Part shown: positions 23,109-35,800 of the stretch, one piece after another | Numbering within the stretch: the first letter of the stretch is position 1 | Layout of the letters: each line of letters opens with the position of its first letter | NCBI GenBank assembly: GCA_911728455.2 | Contig: OU452231.1 | Coordinates: forward strand, 13,113,838-13,177,837 | Origin: Marthasterias glacialis | Lineage: Eukaryota > Echinodermata > Asteroidea > Forcipulatida > Asteriidae | Length of the DNA stretch: 64,000 bases | Reading direction: 5' to 3' | Position numbers and translations under genes: made by a program | The notes under the pieces: generated by a model | What the model was told of the DNA's origin: nothing | Seen by the model: only the letters and a program-made list of their open reading frames with translations | The model's database searches: none

Positions 23109-23932
23109 AATGCATCACATCCTGGCATCACCGACCAGTAATGTTGACGTAACTATAGAAAACGCCCACGTGACGCGAGTAGAACCATCAGGGCGCCTCA
23201 ATAATGGTGGAAAACACACATGTACAGGACACTGAATTGACCGAAAATGGATTACTCGTAAGTAAAACAATCAGTGCGTTTCACCGTTAAGTTTTGGATC
23301 AGATTCTGAAGTTTGAATTTTGCCATTTTTGTGACGAAACGTATTTTGTAACCGTTGGAAAAAACTTTCTAATGACGTGCCATCATTCGTATAAAGTAGT
23401 GGTAGTGCAGTGTTCTTTGTGTGATTCAATATAATATACATGAAAAAATGTGAAAATTTGGGCTCAATCCGTTGAATGAGTCAGAAGAAAAAAGTGAAAA
23501 ACCATGCACAGTTTTCAGCATCATTAAACACATGGTCTTTATAATTTCGATTGTCGATAGTATCATGCATGCACGTGTCACCATTTCATCAATGCGCGAC
23601 ATTTCATCTTTATATACACTCGGCGTGATGATAATAAAGAAATTGTTTGTAATAACATAATATCAAAGATCGAATAGCCGGTTCGTCCGTGGGAGGTTGG
23701 ACATCGTGTGGAGCCGCGATCCTAGATAATGATCACGTGACGTCACCGGGTGCAATCCGAGCACACGTCCCAGTGACATAACCCGTGGACCTAATTTCAT
23801 GGAGCAGAAAAACACTCTAGATCACCCCGTACAAACTCTACTCAAAGACCCACACTAAATGCTGCAGAAAAAGCAGAAAATGTTGAACAAATTTCTGCTA
23901 ATGGAAAATTAAGCGGAGAACCAGTCACACAG
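23109..23932. repeat. Dispersed repeat region shared with 61.45-61.77 kb
   Basis: The block at about 23395-23530 (TAGTGCAGTGTTCTT, GATTCAATATAATATACATGAAAAAA, GTGAAAAACC.TGCACA.TTTTCAGCAT) is shared with about 61475-61600. Further on lies an overlapping E-box/CRE at 23734-23745. No gene is seen; frames here are short. Confidence 0.6.
23734..23745. promoter_or_regulatory. Overlapping E-box and CRE (CACGTGACGTCA)
   Basis: CACGTG (E-box) and TGACGTCA (CRE palindrome) overlap by two bases. Both are consensus sites of known bZIP/bHLH factors. No gene or exon is supported nearby, so function is unproven. Confidence 0.3.
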
Positions 23933-24027
23933 AAAGGCTGGCAGAGGTCCGTGCCTAGACGGGGCAAATTGTATGTCTGTGACTGAGTAGACCCATACTG
24001 GTAGAAATGTGGCAATACTTGAATAAT
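23933..24027 (+). mobile_element. Dispersed repeat, deleted copy
   Basis: It begins GGCTGGCAGAGGTCCGTGCCTAGACGGGGC and ends GTCTGTGACTGAGTAGACCCATACTGGTAGAAATGTGGCA (matching blocks given in parts). The same two ends occur at 24263-24565 with about 200 bp more between them, so this copy has lost its interior. Confidence 0.65.
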
Positions 24028-24262
24028 CTAATGGTCGGTAACCAGTCTGACATTAAGCAAAACAAATTTGTAATTACCTACTTCATAAACAGGATTATTT
24101 CATATAAATTACGGATTATGGAAGACTATGTCATGTCCAATTTCATGATGGCATGTACTCGGCCATGGAATTGTTAATAGGGTAAAATTTTGGCTCTTTA
24201 AAACGATGGCTCTTAAGTTGTCCGGGACGTCACTGTACTATCTAATACGAGTAGCAATCCTC

Positions 24263-24565
24263 CGGAAGGCTGGCCGAGGTCCGTGGCTAGACGGGGCTAA
24301 TTAGCCTTTCCAATGAAATATGCTAATTACAGTCACGCAGGCTACAGACAAACGCCGTAGAGTTGTGCCCTTGGCAGGCAGACGCACAAACGCGTGTGCG
24401 TCACGCCACCATTAGCCCCACACAAAAAGGCGCATTCATTCTGCCCACCAGTAGTGTCAGTGCGCACGCGTGATGTGCAATTTATATATTTCATGGGAAT
24501 GGTATATTGGGTGTCTGCGACCGAGTAGACCAATACTGGTAAAAATTTGGCAGATCTTGAATAAA
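24263..24565 (+). mobile_element. Dispersed repeat, full copy
   Basis: It has the same ends as 23933-24027 with an extra CpG-rich interior. CAGACAAACGCCGTAGAG in the interior is found again near 31976, a third fragment of the family. Confidence 0.65.
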
Positions 24566-27159
24566 ACAGATTTCAAATTTTCGACAGCAAAACAAATTTC
24601 TACAAACAGTTTTGAACAACCATTGCTGTATCATTCGATTTATGACTTGGGAATGGAATTCACTTTTATGCGGAAGCCAGCGTATTTTTAGATTATTTTA
24701 TTTACTTATTACAAATCTGTAAGCAGGGTATGCCCAAATAGTTCAAACCTCTATTTTGGGCCCTGAATACATAATAATTAAAATAATAGCATTTCATTAA
24801 ATTAATTAACTGAATGATTACTACTGGCATACTTTACTATTATTATGGTAAATTTACTTCAAGCAATAGTACCATGATACTGGGGAGTGCGTTGCTCAGC
24901 AAAAAAAAAAACCTTGCGTCCGCCCTACCCTTACGGGGCACTCTGCCGCCGATTGGCACGCGCCTTTAACTTGGACTGATCTACGAAAACAACGAAATAA
25001 AATTAATGTACAACAATTATCCGTTTAGTCACTGGACCACCCCAGCCGCCCAAAGCGATACACTGCGGTAGGTTAGAAGGGAACAACAGCGGCGAACGTA
25101 GGGTAAAATTGTAGGGGGCACAAGGGGTTGCACCATTTTTTTTTCCTAGGGGGGCACTTCTGGCCAATTACAAATGTTCACTTTTTTTTTATTAACAAGC
25201 CTTTTTTTCAGCGCTCTTGTTATGCCGTTTACTATTTTCTGTAAGATAATCTGACATGGAGGTAAAAACAAACACACTGTCTGCGTGTAAATAGAAAAAT
25301 AGTTTACAAAAAAAAACATTGAAATTACTACATAAATGCTTACAAAATGTAACATTTTACGCTGGATTTTTTTTTAAAGTCCCGATTTCAAATGGGGGGT
25401 ACCCCGGGGAACAGACATCAATTGGGGGGGGGGGCACGTACCCCCCGCCCCGCCCCCCCCCCACCTTAGTTATGTCACTCGGGATAGCTCATCAGCTTTG
25501 GGGGAAAACATTAACATAATAAAATTAAAAACAGGGTACGGTCATTGTCACGCTTGATCAACTTCACATTGCTTATTCATAATGTCCTCTCGTCACAGTT
25601 GACTTGTGAACGCTATGACTGTGATAATGAATTATAAGCTATTGTCTACAACAACAAGAAGCTCATTTGAAACCAAAAAGGTAATTTTCTTTCACCATGA
25701 TAAAACCATTAAAAATAATGTTTTTAGCGATTAATCAGTATAAACAAGGATTCACGTATGCAAGCCTTCAAAAAAACTGTTATGTTCGTTTTAAACTCGT
25801 AAAATAAATTGTCATAAAAATTACCGGTAGCCGTGGAGAGGATCGTTCCCTTATGAGTTGATACTTCCAAACTTATTATGTTATTCTATAGCAATATTTC
25901 GAAAGGACGAAATGTGTACGGAAATAGCAAACCAAACTACGATTCTGTTAATTGACTTCTATGGGTTTTGCAAACTATCCCACCTCTGTTTGAGCAGCTC
26001 CGGGCGGTGAAAGGGCTCAAATCACATTTACTTGGTCACCTTTTGTGAACCAAACACAAAGAAGAAATTAATATTCGTGCATGGGGGGAAAGCCCCGCAG
26101 GGGTTGAAAGCACTGGGAAATTCCCATCCGGTTCCAAAGTCTAAATTAAAAAATAGTCCATTATTGCGCCATGATGCTGATGCAAATGCTCTGACATAAT
26201 CAAGTTTCATTGATTAATAGACACAATAACAACAGTATAGTATTTTTTATGGGAGCATTTTTGTTACTGATGTTTTTTTTGTGGGTTTTTGGCAATTAAG
26301 CAATTTTACAAATAAGCTGACGCACATACAGTTTAACTCTTGCCGTTTTTATCAGTCATTGTACATGATTAAAATATACAATCAGTAATGTTTATTGTTA
26401 TTAATTTAAAATCTTAATTTTCATAAACTTGACAGCTAATGCTAGTAACAATTGCCCAGAGAAATCTTTAAAAAAAATGTTAATGGACTCACGTTTCGAC
26501 CCTAGCAAAGTCTTTCTCGAAGGCTAAAATGGAGAAAATATTTCAGTCTAAATTTCGACATTGCGAGAAAATTGTCCCCCGAAAGTATGCTGTTCGTTCA
26601 ATCTAAAATTGATTGTAAAACTCCGTCAAATCCCTGTCACAAAACGTGATCCATATACCTCCAGTGTTTCTTGAAACATTGTCCTCCAAGTTAATGAAAT
26701 GTTCACAGGGTTGGTTGTACTGTGTGTTTAGTTGATTAGAGGATTGGAATGACAGTTCCAAAAACCAATTATGAACGTTACTTTTATCCGTTACGTATGG
26801 TTTCTGTATAGCCTACTCATTGCTGTATAGCTTTGGTGAGACTGGAAATACAGATGTTCACAGATTTCCACAGATTTCCACATACCATACATGGTGTGAA
26901 GATCAATTTTCAAATTGATCGTCGCTCACATTTTCCCAGATCAATCTACCACCATGCTTTACATCTCTTTAAAGTTGCATCGCCCGATTTTTTTTTGCCG
27001 AAAGACCATAAGAAAATTATTCTTCTTTTTTTCTAAACAATTTCGGACAGATGATGTTTCAAAACGAAAAAACTATAATTATTATACTTTCTCGTATATG
27101 CTATATGCTTGTATTACTATATTATACGGTACTGTTCGAACATGGCCATTATCGAGAGA
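24566..27159. other. Intergenic, no gene seen
   Basis: Poly-A near 24900, and a poly-G/poly-C cluster at about 25424-25462 in a segment with GGGGGGCAC words similar to 18300-18380. The stretch from about 26820 to 27070 has pieces resembling MITE family 1 (GATGTTCACAGATTTCCACATACC) and a block (GGACAGATGATGTTTCAAAACGAAAAAAC) shared with about 44352-44390. No coding exon is supported. Confidence 0.45.
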
Positions 27160-27471
27160 TTAAAGGGGCTGTGTCGTCATGATTATAGTAGTAAATAGAA
27201 TCCTTTTGGTAAGTGATGACGTTTTTGAGCCGGAAGTGCATTGTAAACGAATGGTACATGATGAGCATTCACGTCACACTGCACTTCCGGCTCCAAAACG
27301 TCATCTTTTAACCAACGGGATAACCCAGTTATACTACGCACGCGTTTCTTGCCGACGGTCACGTCCCAGTTTGACAAAGACGGTACCCTTTGTGATTTGA
27401 CCGCAAGCGGGCGCGTGTGCAGTATCTGGGTGAGAGTTCATCATTATAGTATGACGACACGGCCCCTTTAA
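27160..27471. mobile_element. MITE, TTAA-type family 4 with long internal palindrome
   Basis: The ends TTAAAGGGGCTGTGTCGTCAT and the complement ATGACGACACGGCCCCTTTAA are near-perfect inverted repeats beginning at TTAA. Inside, GATGACGTTTTTGAGCCGGAAGTGCA pairs with TGCACTTCCGGCTCCAAAACGTCATC (27216-27306), so much of the element can fold on itself. A non-autonomous TTAA-inserting element is the likely identity. Confidence 0.85.
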
Positions 27472-29718
27472 TCTATACACGTTTTCATGTAAACGCGTAT
27501 GAGTAATTTCGCGTAGGTATCCTTTTCAGTTTCTGTTGCAATCTGCAAGAGACCTCTTGGGTGCATCACCGCAGATGGAAAACTTCCCTAGAAATATTTT
27601 TACTTGAGTAAACTAAGTAAAAAGCTATAATGAGTAAAACTACTTTTGACCTCTCGCGAGTCTAAAAATTCGATCGATGTTTGGAAACGGTGAAAACATA
27701 TCATGGGGGTTTTCACTATTTTCTCTAGACATTATTGAGGTTAAGCTTTCACAGGTTTGTTATTATTTGTGTTGTATATGTTGGCTCACATGAAGTGCAG
27801 GCGGATTGGTCTTCGGCAATTACAACTATTTCCCGCGTGCTTCAACTCCCGTGTCACAAAAAAAAACCGCTCCAATACTCAACACAGCACTACCGGGACC
27901 ACGAGGATCCCACCCTGCAAAAAAAAATAATGAAGAGCCCCGGCAACAGTCAATTGCCTACAGTCAACAGGTCGCCTCTGATCATCGCCAAGTTTCCAAC
28001 AACAATGATTAGTCTACATTGAGTGCATGTGTTCCCCCGTGGATTAAACCATGATGAAATGATTGCCCGACTCTGAGTCCGGTTGCTGAACCCCCATGAG
28101 CGATATTGCTCAGCCGCGGTAATTATTCCGCCGAGCTTGCGACGACGTGCGAAAGTCTCAAATTTCACTACACCGGTGTCACAGGTGATTGTGTTCCCCG
28201 GTGATTCTGTCCCCCATACGGCGACTTGCGTGGAGAGAAATGTCGTCCCGTCCGGCTTTAATGACTGCACTTCCTTCGAGTCCACGGTAACTTGCCGTGA
28301 TGGGGACACAAACACCGAGAGATAGAATCCCCTAGTTGCAGCAGCTATAACAGAGCCGGGCCCGGGCCCCAAAATGGACTAATAATGTGGGTTTAAAAAA
28401 GTAGTATTATTTCGTTATAATTACTGACATAATAACTTCGTTTCCTCTACATAATTCGTTCCCTACCCTCACTGTTCTCTATTCCTCCCCCTTGAAGTAT
28501 TATTTCGCTCCTTCGAAAGAATATTACGATAATTATAATAATTAATATTTCACGGAAAACTTGGCAATAATAATTGTATTGGCTTCGCAACACCACCGCC
28601 GTCTTAATTTGATTTTTGACCCATTAAGGTGCAGCCACTTACGCCCGTATCTCATCAAAGTTAGATTGGCTGTCAATGGCATTTTTTCACTCGTGGTTGT
28701 TTTCGCCAAGTGAAAATTATGGACATGGTTTCCGTTGGCAGTAGAAAGGGTAAACAATGCCATCAACTTCTAGATTTAACTTGTTTTTATTCTCAATGTT
28801 TTATTGCCACACAGTGTGCGGTAGGCCCTCCGTATATTGCTCACATTCTGGTTTGGGACGTTCGGCGAACTTTAGTAACAAAATCAACTGCTTTATACCT
28901 TGATACAAGTTAAACTGAAGGGAGCAGTAATGTATGGGGTGACTGTTTTCGAGTTCCCCTCATCTACAAACCACCTCGCCGAGGGCCCACCTTCTTCTGC
29001 ACGTACCCCACTTTTTTCCCCTGCACCACACGCCATAATCTTTGAGAGCGCCCTCTTTAGGCAGTTAATGACCCAAAGTGTACCTTAACGACAGTAACCA
29101 TGCAACTTGGGCTGACCTTGTTTGACCGCAAAGAAACTTATTTGGGTGGTTCACAAGTTTTGCCTAACGATCTCGCACAGATGCAGAGCACCCGTTTGCA
29201 AAAAGTTGGTGCATGTGCTGTAACGTATCATCCCGTGTGTTTACGTTTAATTTGCTCGCAGCAGACAGAATGTTGAGTTTGTGTACATTTCAGTGACATT
29301 CGCTGTCTGGAGTGAGTGTGAAAACCTTTCAAATAATTCTTCAAATTCGTCCTAATGTTAAAATTATGCCTAGTGCGTGAAACGTCAGCATTGATAATGG
29401 TGTCAATACTAGAGTAGATTGGATAAGCTTGGTAGTTTCAGAACATGAAAACTGAAAGATTAATGTGAGTTAGATTTTTGTCCTAACCGGTAGACCGGAG
29501 TTCGTACAAAAAACTACAAATGTTTCCTACTAATTCTGAGTACTGCTGTGCCATTTTTCATTTGACTCAGTGATACAGTCACAATCAGCGAGCACCCAAA
29601 GTTCTGAACGTCTGACTGGAGTTGAACTTCACTCTTCACTATCATTTGCAAGTTGCACATTGACCTGCGGTTGCTTTATATAGAACTTGCTGCATCAACT
29701 AAGTTTATTCTAATCAAC
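27472..29718. other. Intergenic, upstream of gene 1; GC-richer island at about 27950-28380
   Basis: A minus-strand frame of 140 codons (27950-28372) runs through a CpG-richer island and overlaps an 80-codon frame on the other strand. Neither shows a domain or clear splice sites. The island lies about 1.3 kb before the proposed start of gene 1 and might be a regulatory region or an exon of an unrecognised gene. The rest is AT-rich. Confidence 0.4.
29675..29684 (+). promoter_or_regulatory. TATA-like box before the proposed gene 1 start
   Basis: TTTATATAGA lies 35 bp before the ATG at 29719. If it acts as a TATA box, transcription would start almost at the start codon, leaving a very short leader. 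The site may therefore be coincidental. Confidence 0.25.
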
Positions 29719-29867
29719 ATGGCGGAAGTAGGAACAATGATGATGAACAATTTTTCTGCCACATCGAAACGTTCCACGGGGTTGCCCCCCGGGACTTCAG
29801 CCCTACCGTACTTGCCATCATCACCTCCAAAAGCCAGGTTGTCCTCGGTGGCAATGTCATACACAAG
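29719..29867 (+). CDS. BTBD16: Gene 1, proposed first coding exon
   Basis: The ATG in the context CAACATGGCGG is a good animal start. The frame gives MAEVGTMMMNNFSATSK and a proline/serine-rich stretch, then TACACAAG before a GTATTT donor. It ends in phase 2, which fits an acceptor at 35598-35599 (AAAG, then A completing an Arg codon). It is the only upstream segment I found with a start, composition and donor that suit gene 1. The link across a 5.7-kb intron is inference. Confidence 0.45.
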
Positions 29868-32800
29868 GTATTTATGAAGTCAAATCACTTGATCAGTACA
29901 GTATAAAGATTAATACAATAATTCAGCCAAACTTTTTTTGGAATCGAACAAATTTTATGTGTGTATTTATTTATTTTATTTATTTATTTATTTATTTATT
30001 TATTGAAAAAACCAACAGCGGACAAGCTGCCAATTACAGGAATGGATGAAAAACAAGAATTAAAAATATATACTGTGAAATAAATATTCATATACATATA
30101 TAAAACGTACATAAAAAGTGATTTCGTTATGACTTAGATTAATTTAAAGATTCAGTCAGTTTTGGACAAAAAACAAAAAACAAGCACACTGAAAATTTGC
30201 CTTGGTGCCCTTGAAATGCCCCAATAGAAATTTACAATTTCCTCTTAGAGGTGCCCTTTTCTCAAGAAGAAAATGCCTCGGTGCCTTTGCCATGTGCTTG
30301 CCCTTTCAAGAACGAAGCAATCGGGCCTGTTGTACTTTTTAACGGGCTTACTTTTAAGTTTTACTTCACTGGCACAAATTAAAAAATTTCTGGGGACCTA
30401 TTTGGTAGCTTTTGCAAGTGAAGGAAACTAAATGGCCCACTATAACAGAATCCAATGCAGTTTCCTAGCCAGTTGCTGGGTGTAGAGGTCAATTACGTGT
30501 GTGTGGGGGGGGGAGGAAGGAAGTTTATGCTTGATATTTGATCATACCATCAACTATCAATATATCAATATCATGTTATCACGAATGGCCAGTGCAAATA
30601 ACCTGGCATCTTGGACTAGATTGCATTTTGACTATTCTGTCTGGACAAAGCAAAACGGCCTTGCAAAAGGTTAGACACTGAGTAAACATTTCAACGTCCT
30701 CACACTCGTCCCCTCGGCTGAATGTAAATTGACATTGTTTGCCTGGACCAAAGAGAAAAACTAATTAAGGAATGTTATTTAGGACGAACCCCTCCCCCCC
30801 CCCCCCCCCCCCCCCCCCAAGACAGTCGAGAACATCTGGCTCCCAAAGACGGCAATTACGACTGACTCTGACCTCTCCTCTGTCCTTTGTTTGATCTGCA
30901 ATGTCTGAAAAGTATCACCATGTCACGTTCACCAAACAGGTCCCAATTTAGTGCTTGAAAAGCTACGACTTGCTTGGACATCGTGCTACATAAAGTGAAG
31001 GGGTTTGTTTTGTAAACTAGCTGTGCAGACTTTCAGAAAAGAGATCTGAATTTCACTGAATGTTTGTTCGAGGGAAACATTGGAAAATCGTGTGTACTTG
31101 CTAAAAGTTTCTGTTACAATGGTAGAGACCTGTTACAGGAGTGAGTTGCATAGCAACTCCCTCAATTTGACACAAGCATAAGATTTTAATAAATAAAGGT
31201 TCCTTGTACAAAGTAGATGCAGCGTGCACATAGTGTGCATTTTGAAGTCATTGCAGAAACTTCATGCTGCACATTTATTTGACCTATTTATTTTGCTCTG
31301 CCCCCTAATAGATTCGCTGGCCAATCACCACAATCGTGCGTCAAAATATCTGAAAGCTAAGTGTAAATAAACTGTTGCCGTTAGGATTGGTGGGTTGTGC
31401 ATTTGGTGTGTGGCGCAGTTCCTGGTTTAGAAGCTGAGATGCATGTACAGGCTTTTGTTGGGACGATATGTAGGCCTACCATCTGAAAGTAATTTGTGAA
31501 GGGAAAACAGCAAGAGAATTGGAAATGAAAGTACTCTATCAAACACCACTGTTGTACTTTCTCATTAGTCATCGTACAATCAACCATCAGCTTTTTGCCA
31601 TACCCAGACCCTTAAATTAATAATGTTTTACTACCAATCCACCTCCATGCTTAAGTGTTAAGGAATGCCGGTCACTCTGTACCAACAAACTCAGCTCATG
31701 CATCTAAGGATGCAAACTCAGTCCAACGATGGCAATTGCAATTTTGCGATGTGAGGACATTTTCTACTCTGTATATGTACATCTTCCGAGTCTGCTTGTG
31801 CATTACTTAACCTAATGTGATGTGGGGATCACATCATTAGGAATTAATGCTGACAGGTGTAACAATGTTTTCTGGATCAAATAAAAAAAATTGCAGCGAT
31901 CAGGACCAGTATATTGCAAAGTTACGCATGTAGTCCACGGTAGCCCTTCCCTTGCCTGCTAGCTCTGCTCGCACAGACAAACGCCGTAGAGGAGAATGAG
32001 GGCAAAACGTCAGGAGGGGATACTTTTTGTTTTAAATGGCTGACAAATAAATTGCCAAAAAAATGTCACAAACAAAATAGGACATCAAGCTTCCTGAAGT
32101 ATCCATTTACAGTTATTTTTTACCCCAGAAAGCAAACAACAACTATCATACAGTTCTGAGAAAGCACAACCTTTGGAGGCAAGTAAATAAATTGTGGGGG
32201 GGGGGGGGGGGGGGTGCAAATGCTCCCCTCAATTCATGAACATCCTCCTCAAAAGCACACCACTGTCTACAGGGTATTTTACATTCAGCTATTCATTACG
32301 CCTATTCTTGTCTAAACACATCAGGTTGTTTGCTGTAATGATAAACCAGCATTTACCCAATACCTTAAAGTTGTAATAAATGATTAAAATAAAACCCCTT
32401 TTTAATTGCAAATTTTACTTTTTTACATGCTGATCCCAGTAGGCCAGATTTTTCACGGGGGGCACTGGAGGCATTTGCCTCCCTGCCCCAAGTCACTGCC
32501 TGGGTGCCCCTTGAGATATTCCAGAAGTTAACATTTCCCTCATGAGAGGTGCCCTTTAAGGAAAAAAAACCACCTTGCTCTTACATGAACGAAGGATCAG
32601 GTCTGTTCTAGTACATGTCTTAAGGAATAACTGTGTCTGTTCGAGAAAAGTTGCCCCCTGCCCTTGACCCCTGACCCTGTGGTGAAAGTTTCAAACAAAA
32701 AAAAAGGAGAATACCAAAGATGCAGTGTACCTTTAAGTTTTAACTGTCGACATGTTTATAATACGAATTCTTGAAATGGTAGCTGATCCCCTTTCAAAAA

Positions 32801-35800
32801 CGTGCAAACATCCGAGAGTGCTGGACAAACATACTGCCTTCTAAAGAGGTCCTTAGTTGCACTCATGTTATTCATGGTTCTGCTGTATTCTCTTGAGCTC
32901 ACATTCACTTTGGTGTTTGCATTGAGTAGACTGGTCTGCTCTTGCAGGGGGGCAGTCGCTGTTAATTTGTTAATCGTTTTGGTGGGTTTTTTCTATTAAA
33001 TCAGGGATATGACATGGCTGTCAGTTGTTACCAAGCAACCACACTTGAACCTCGATCAGTGTTCTATCCATCAGTAGAAGGTTTAGTTTTAGATAACAGA
33101 TAATGGACACTGGGTGCTCTTCAAATAACTGTCAACTTTCAACATGAAGTTAAAATTTCTTTGTTTTCAATCGGAGTTGGTTTGAATTTAAAGACTCAGG
33201 CTCGTCACCATTACCTGACGGCTATTTCTGTGACACAGAACGGTCATGTAACCGTACCTAGTTTACGTACAACGCGTGTGCCGGTCAAAGGTGATCTTTC
33301 GTGGCACGAATTTATTTGTCGCGTGTTGAAGAGCGTGCGTCTTTAATACAGTGGGATAGATTTTGAACCGGATAAAGTTTGTGTGCACTACTGTGCATGT
33401 TTTTGTTGTTGTTTTTTGTTGTGTTTTTTAATACTTCATTCATGGTTTTAGACTGGGTGTCTAGATAACTTTAACTATACTAAATACATTTTTTTTAGGG
33501 GAGGAAGGATAAAAAACTTTCACTGCTGTATTGACTAGTAATTAGAAAACTTAAAAGTTTCAGACTTATGCCATGTAAATTGTTTCACTTGTTCTTTGTG
33601 GTGTATCGTGGCCAAGAGGTCTAGCGCATTGATCTCAAGTCATGGTAGCAAAGTCATCAGTGTGTGGGTTCAAATCCTAGTCGTGACACTTACGTCCTTG
33701 GGCAAGACACTTCACCATGATTGCTTCTCATCACCCAGGAGTAAGTGGGTAACCTGAGAGGCAAGAGATTGTTGATGTGAAAGATTATAGCAACTTGTTC
33801 ACCAAATTGGCTGCCACTGCTGCATACTCCTAAGGAGATGAGAGTGTATCAGGAATGCTTAAAGACGCCAACTCGTCAGTGTGCGACGAAAAAAATTTGT
33901 ACCATGAAAGATCACCTTTGACCTGTGTACTTGTTGTACGTTAACTAGGTACGGGTACATGATCGTTTTGTGCCACACAAATAGTCGTCGGGTAATGGTG
34001 ACGAGCGAGCGTCTTTAAAGAGCATGGTGAACTGGGGGTAACAATATTGTAAGGGGCCTATTACTTTGCTTGAAAAGTGCATAATAAAAACACCTGTTTA
34101 TTTTTTAATTTTTTTATTTACAGGGCTTTACAGACTGCTCCATACACTGCACTGATCGGTGTAGTTGTAGATTGCAGACAACCATCAAGGGTAAGACGGA
34201 CAAATCTTGAAATGCCGAAATGCTTAAGAACAAGCCAACTGGCACTTTTCTGAACCTCTCCTTTGGCGAAAAAGGGTCACAACAATACAGTAGATTCACA
34301 CTACACTGCCCCCTCTACATTTGCCCCTTCATGAGCAGTTTTGGGACCTTGATCATGAAATGGCTGACGTGAATGGGAAAGATATTCACCAGCCTCACAA
34401 CAAATACAAATCTTATACTCCGTTATTACAGAAGTTCGATCTTGCTGCTTTGCAAACACCGTGAACAAACTTAAACTACCGGGATCATGCAGCGGGGGGG
34501 GGGGGGGGGGGGTGCCTTTTGACTACCAACAAGTTGTTCACCCTTTCCCATAACACACTGCGTTACTGGTCTCTCCTGGACAAACTGTAGAAGGCGAGCT
34601 GTAATGTGAATCGCCGGTATTGGCGGGGGGGGGGGGGGGAATTGAAATTTAAGAACAACTAACTCATATAGATTGAACATGGGTATCCAAAGGCATGGTT
34701 TTCTTTAAAAGATTTATAAGTAACAATTTTTTTTTACGTACCTCTTGAAAATGATTCAGAACACTAAGGGTGTACTTCCACTCTGGCAAACAACACAGAT
34801 ATTTGCCAACAAAAGTCCATTTTTGTGAGGCAAACATTCAGTGCCTGCCATTTTCCCATTGTGGCGCAAGGAAATTCAGTTTCGCAATTCCATATAGATA
34901 TGAACACGGCTTATGTTGGCCACTAGCTCGGAGGGACTGGGCAAGTCTACGAATTTGGATCAAAGTAGCGTGTTGACAAGTTTGGCACAGCTGCCTGCCT
35001 TTTGTCAGGCAGATCAAAATAAGGCTAATTTGCATAATTTGTATTGAGAGTTTGTGTATCAGATGTGTATGGTACCCAGACGTATGTAATGTTAACGTTC
35101 AAGAAACTTTCCACCATTCATATAGGGGAGACAGGGGAACAGTCTAGGCCCCCATCTGCCCATCATTTCATTGTGTGCGTGCGTTTCTGTCTATGAATAT
35201 TCAAATCACAGTCATAAAAAAAAATGTGGGCTGGTCCCAGTGCCAAAAGCATCAAGATGTTCGTTTTGATCCAGATGTTTGTTTGATACAGATATCTCTT
35301 CTCCAGTAATTCGTGTTGCGAAATCGGCGGGTACATTAACAAAACGAACGTCGCCAATCAAGACTATGTTCACCGGAGTGGAACGCACCCAATATTGCTT
35401 AATAATAGACCTTATGCGTGTGACGTCATGAGTCCCATAGATATACATGTATACATGCAGTGCCCTCACTGAGGTCAAAATGGCTGTAAGTTTACTGTAG
35501 GAAGACGGCTGAACATACCCTCTATTAATTCTGTGTAACGTCGTAAGTAACCGACGGAACCACCTTTATGGAAACAATGTGCATTTTTGTAAGCTAAAGA
35601 GTGAGTATATTTTTAACCAAACTACAGCATTCAGCATCACCCCGCTACCGCATCCGGCGGCAGGTGGGAGGAACAAATCGATGGAGATTGCCGGAATCCT
35701 TAGGAGGAGACCTCCTGGGTACGGCCCAAGCCATTAAATCTCTGAACGAGCCGTACAATGACAGCATGGTCGCTGTGATGACAGGTGAGTAAGAGTTGTT

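Larger units (their letters stand above)
29868..35599. other. BTBD16: Gene 1 intron 1 (proposed), repeat-rich
   Basis: It contains a (TTTA)n run (about 29965-30005), a dispersed repeat (30190-30350), a long poly-C tract (about 30787-30818), a poly-G tract (about 32195-32214), a large foldback (33187-34022) holding a SINE, two further poly-G tracts (about 34494-34512 and 34624-34639), and a shortened MITE family 3 copy (35406-35482). No exon is seen within it. Confidence 0.5.

Noticed and set aside
27950..28372. Minus-strand open frame of 140 codons as a gene
   Set aside because: No domain or splice sites are recognised, and a frame of similar quality overlaps on the other strand. Kept only as an unexplained GC-richer island.
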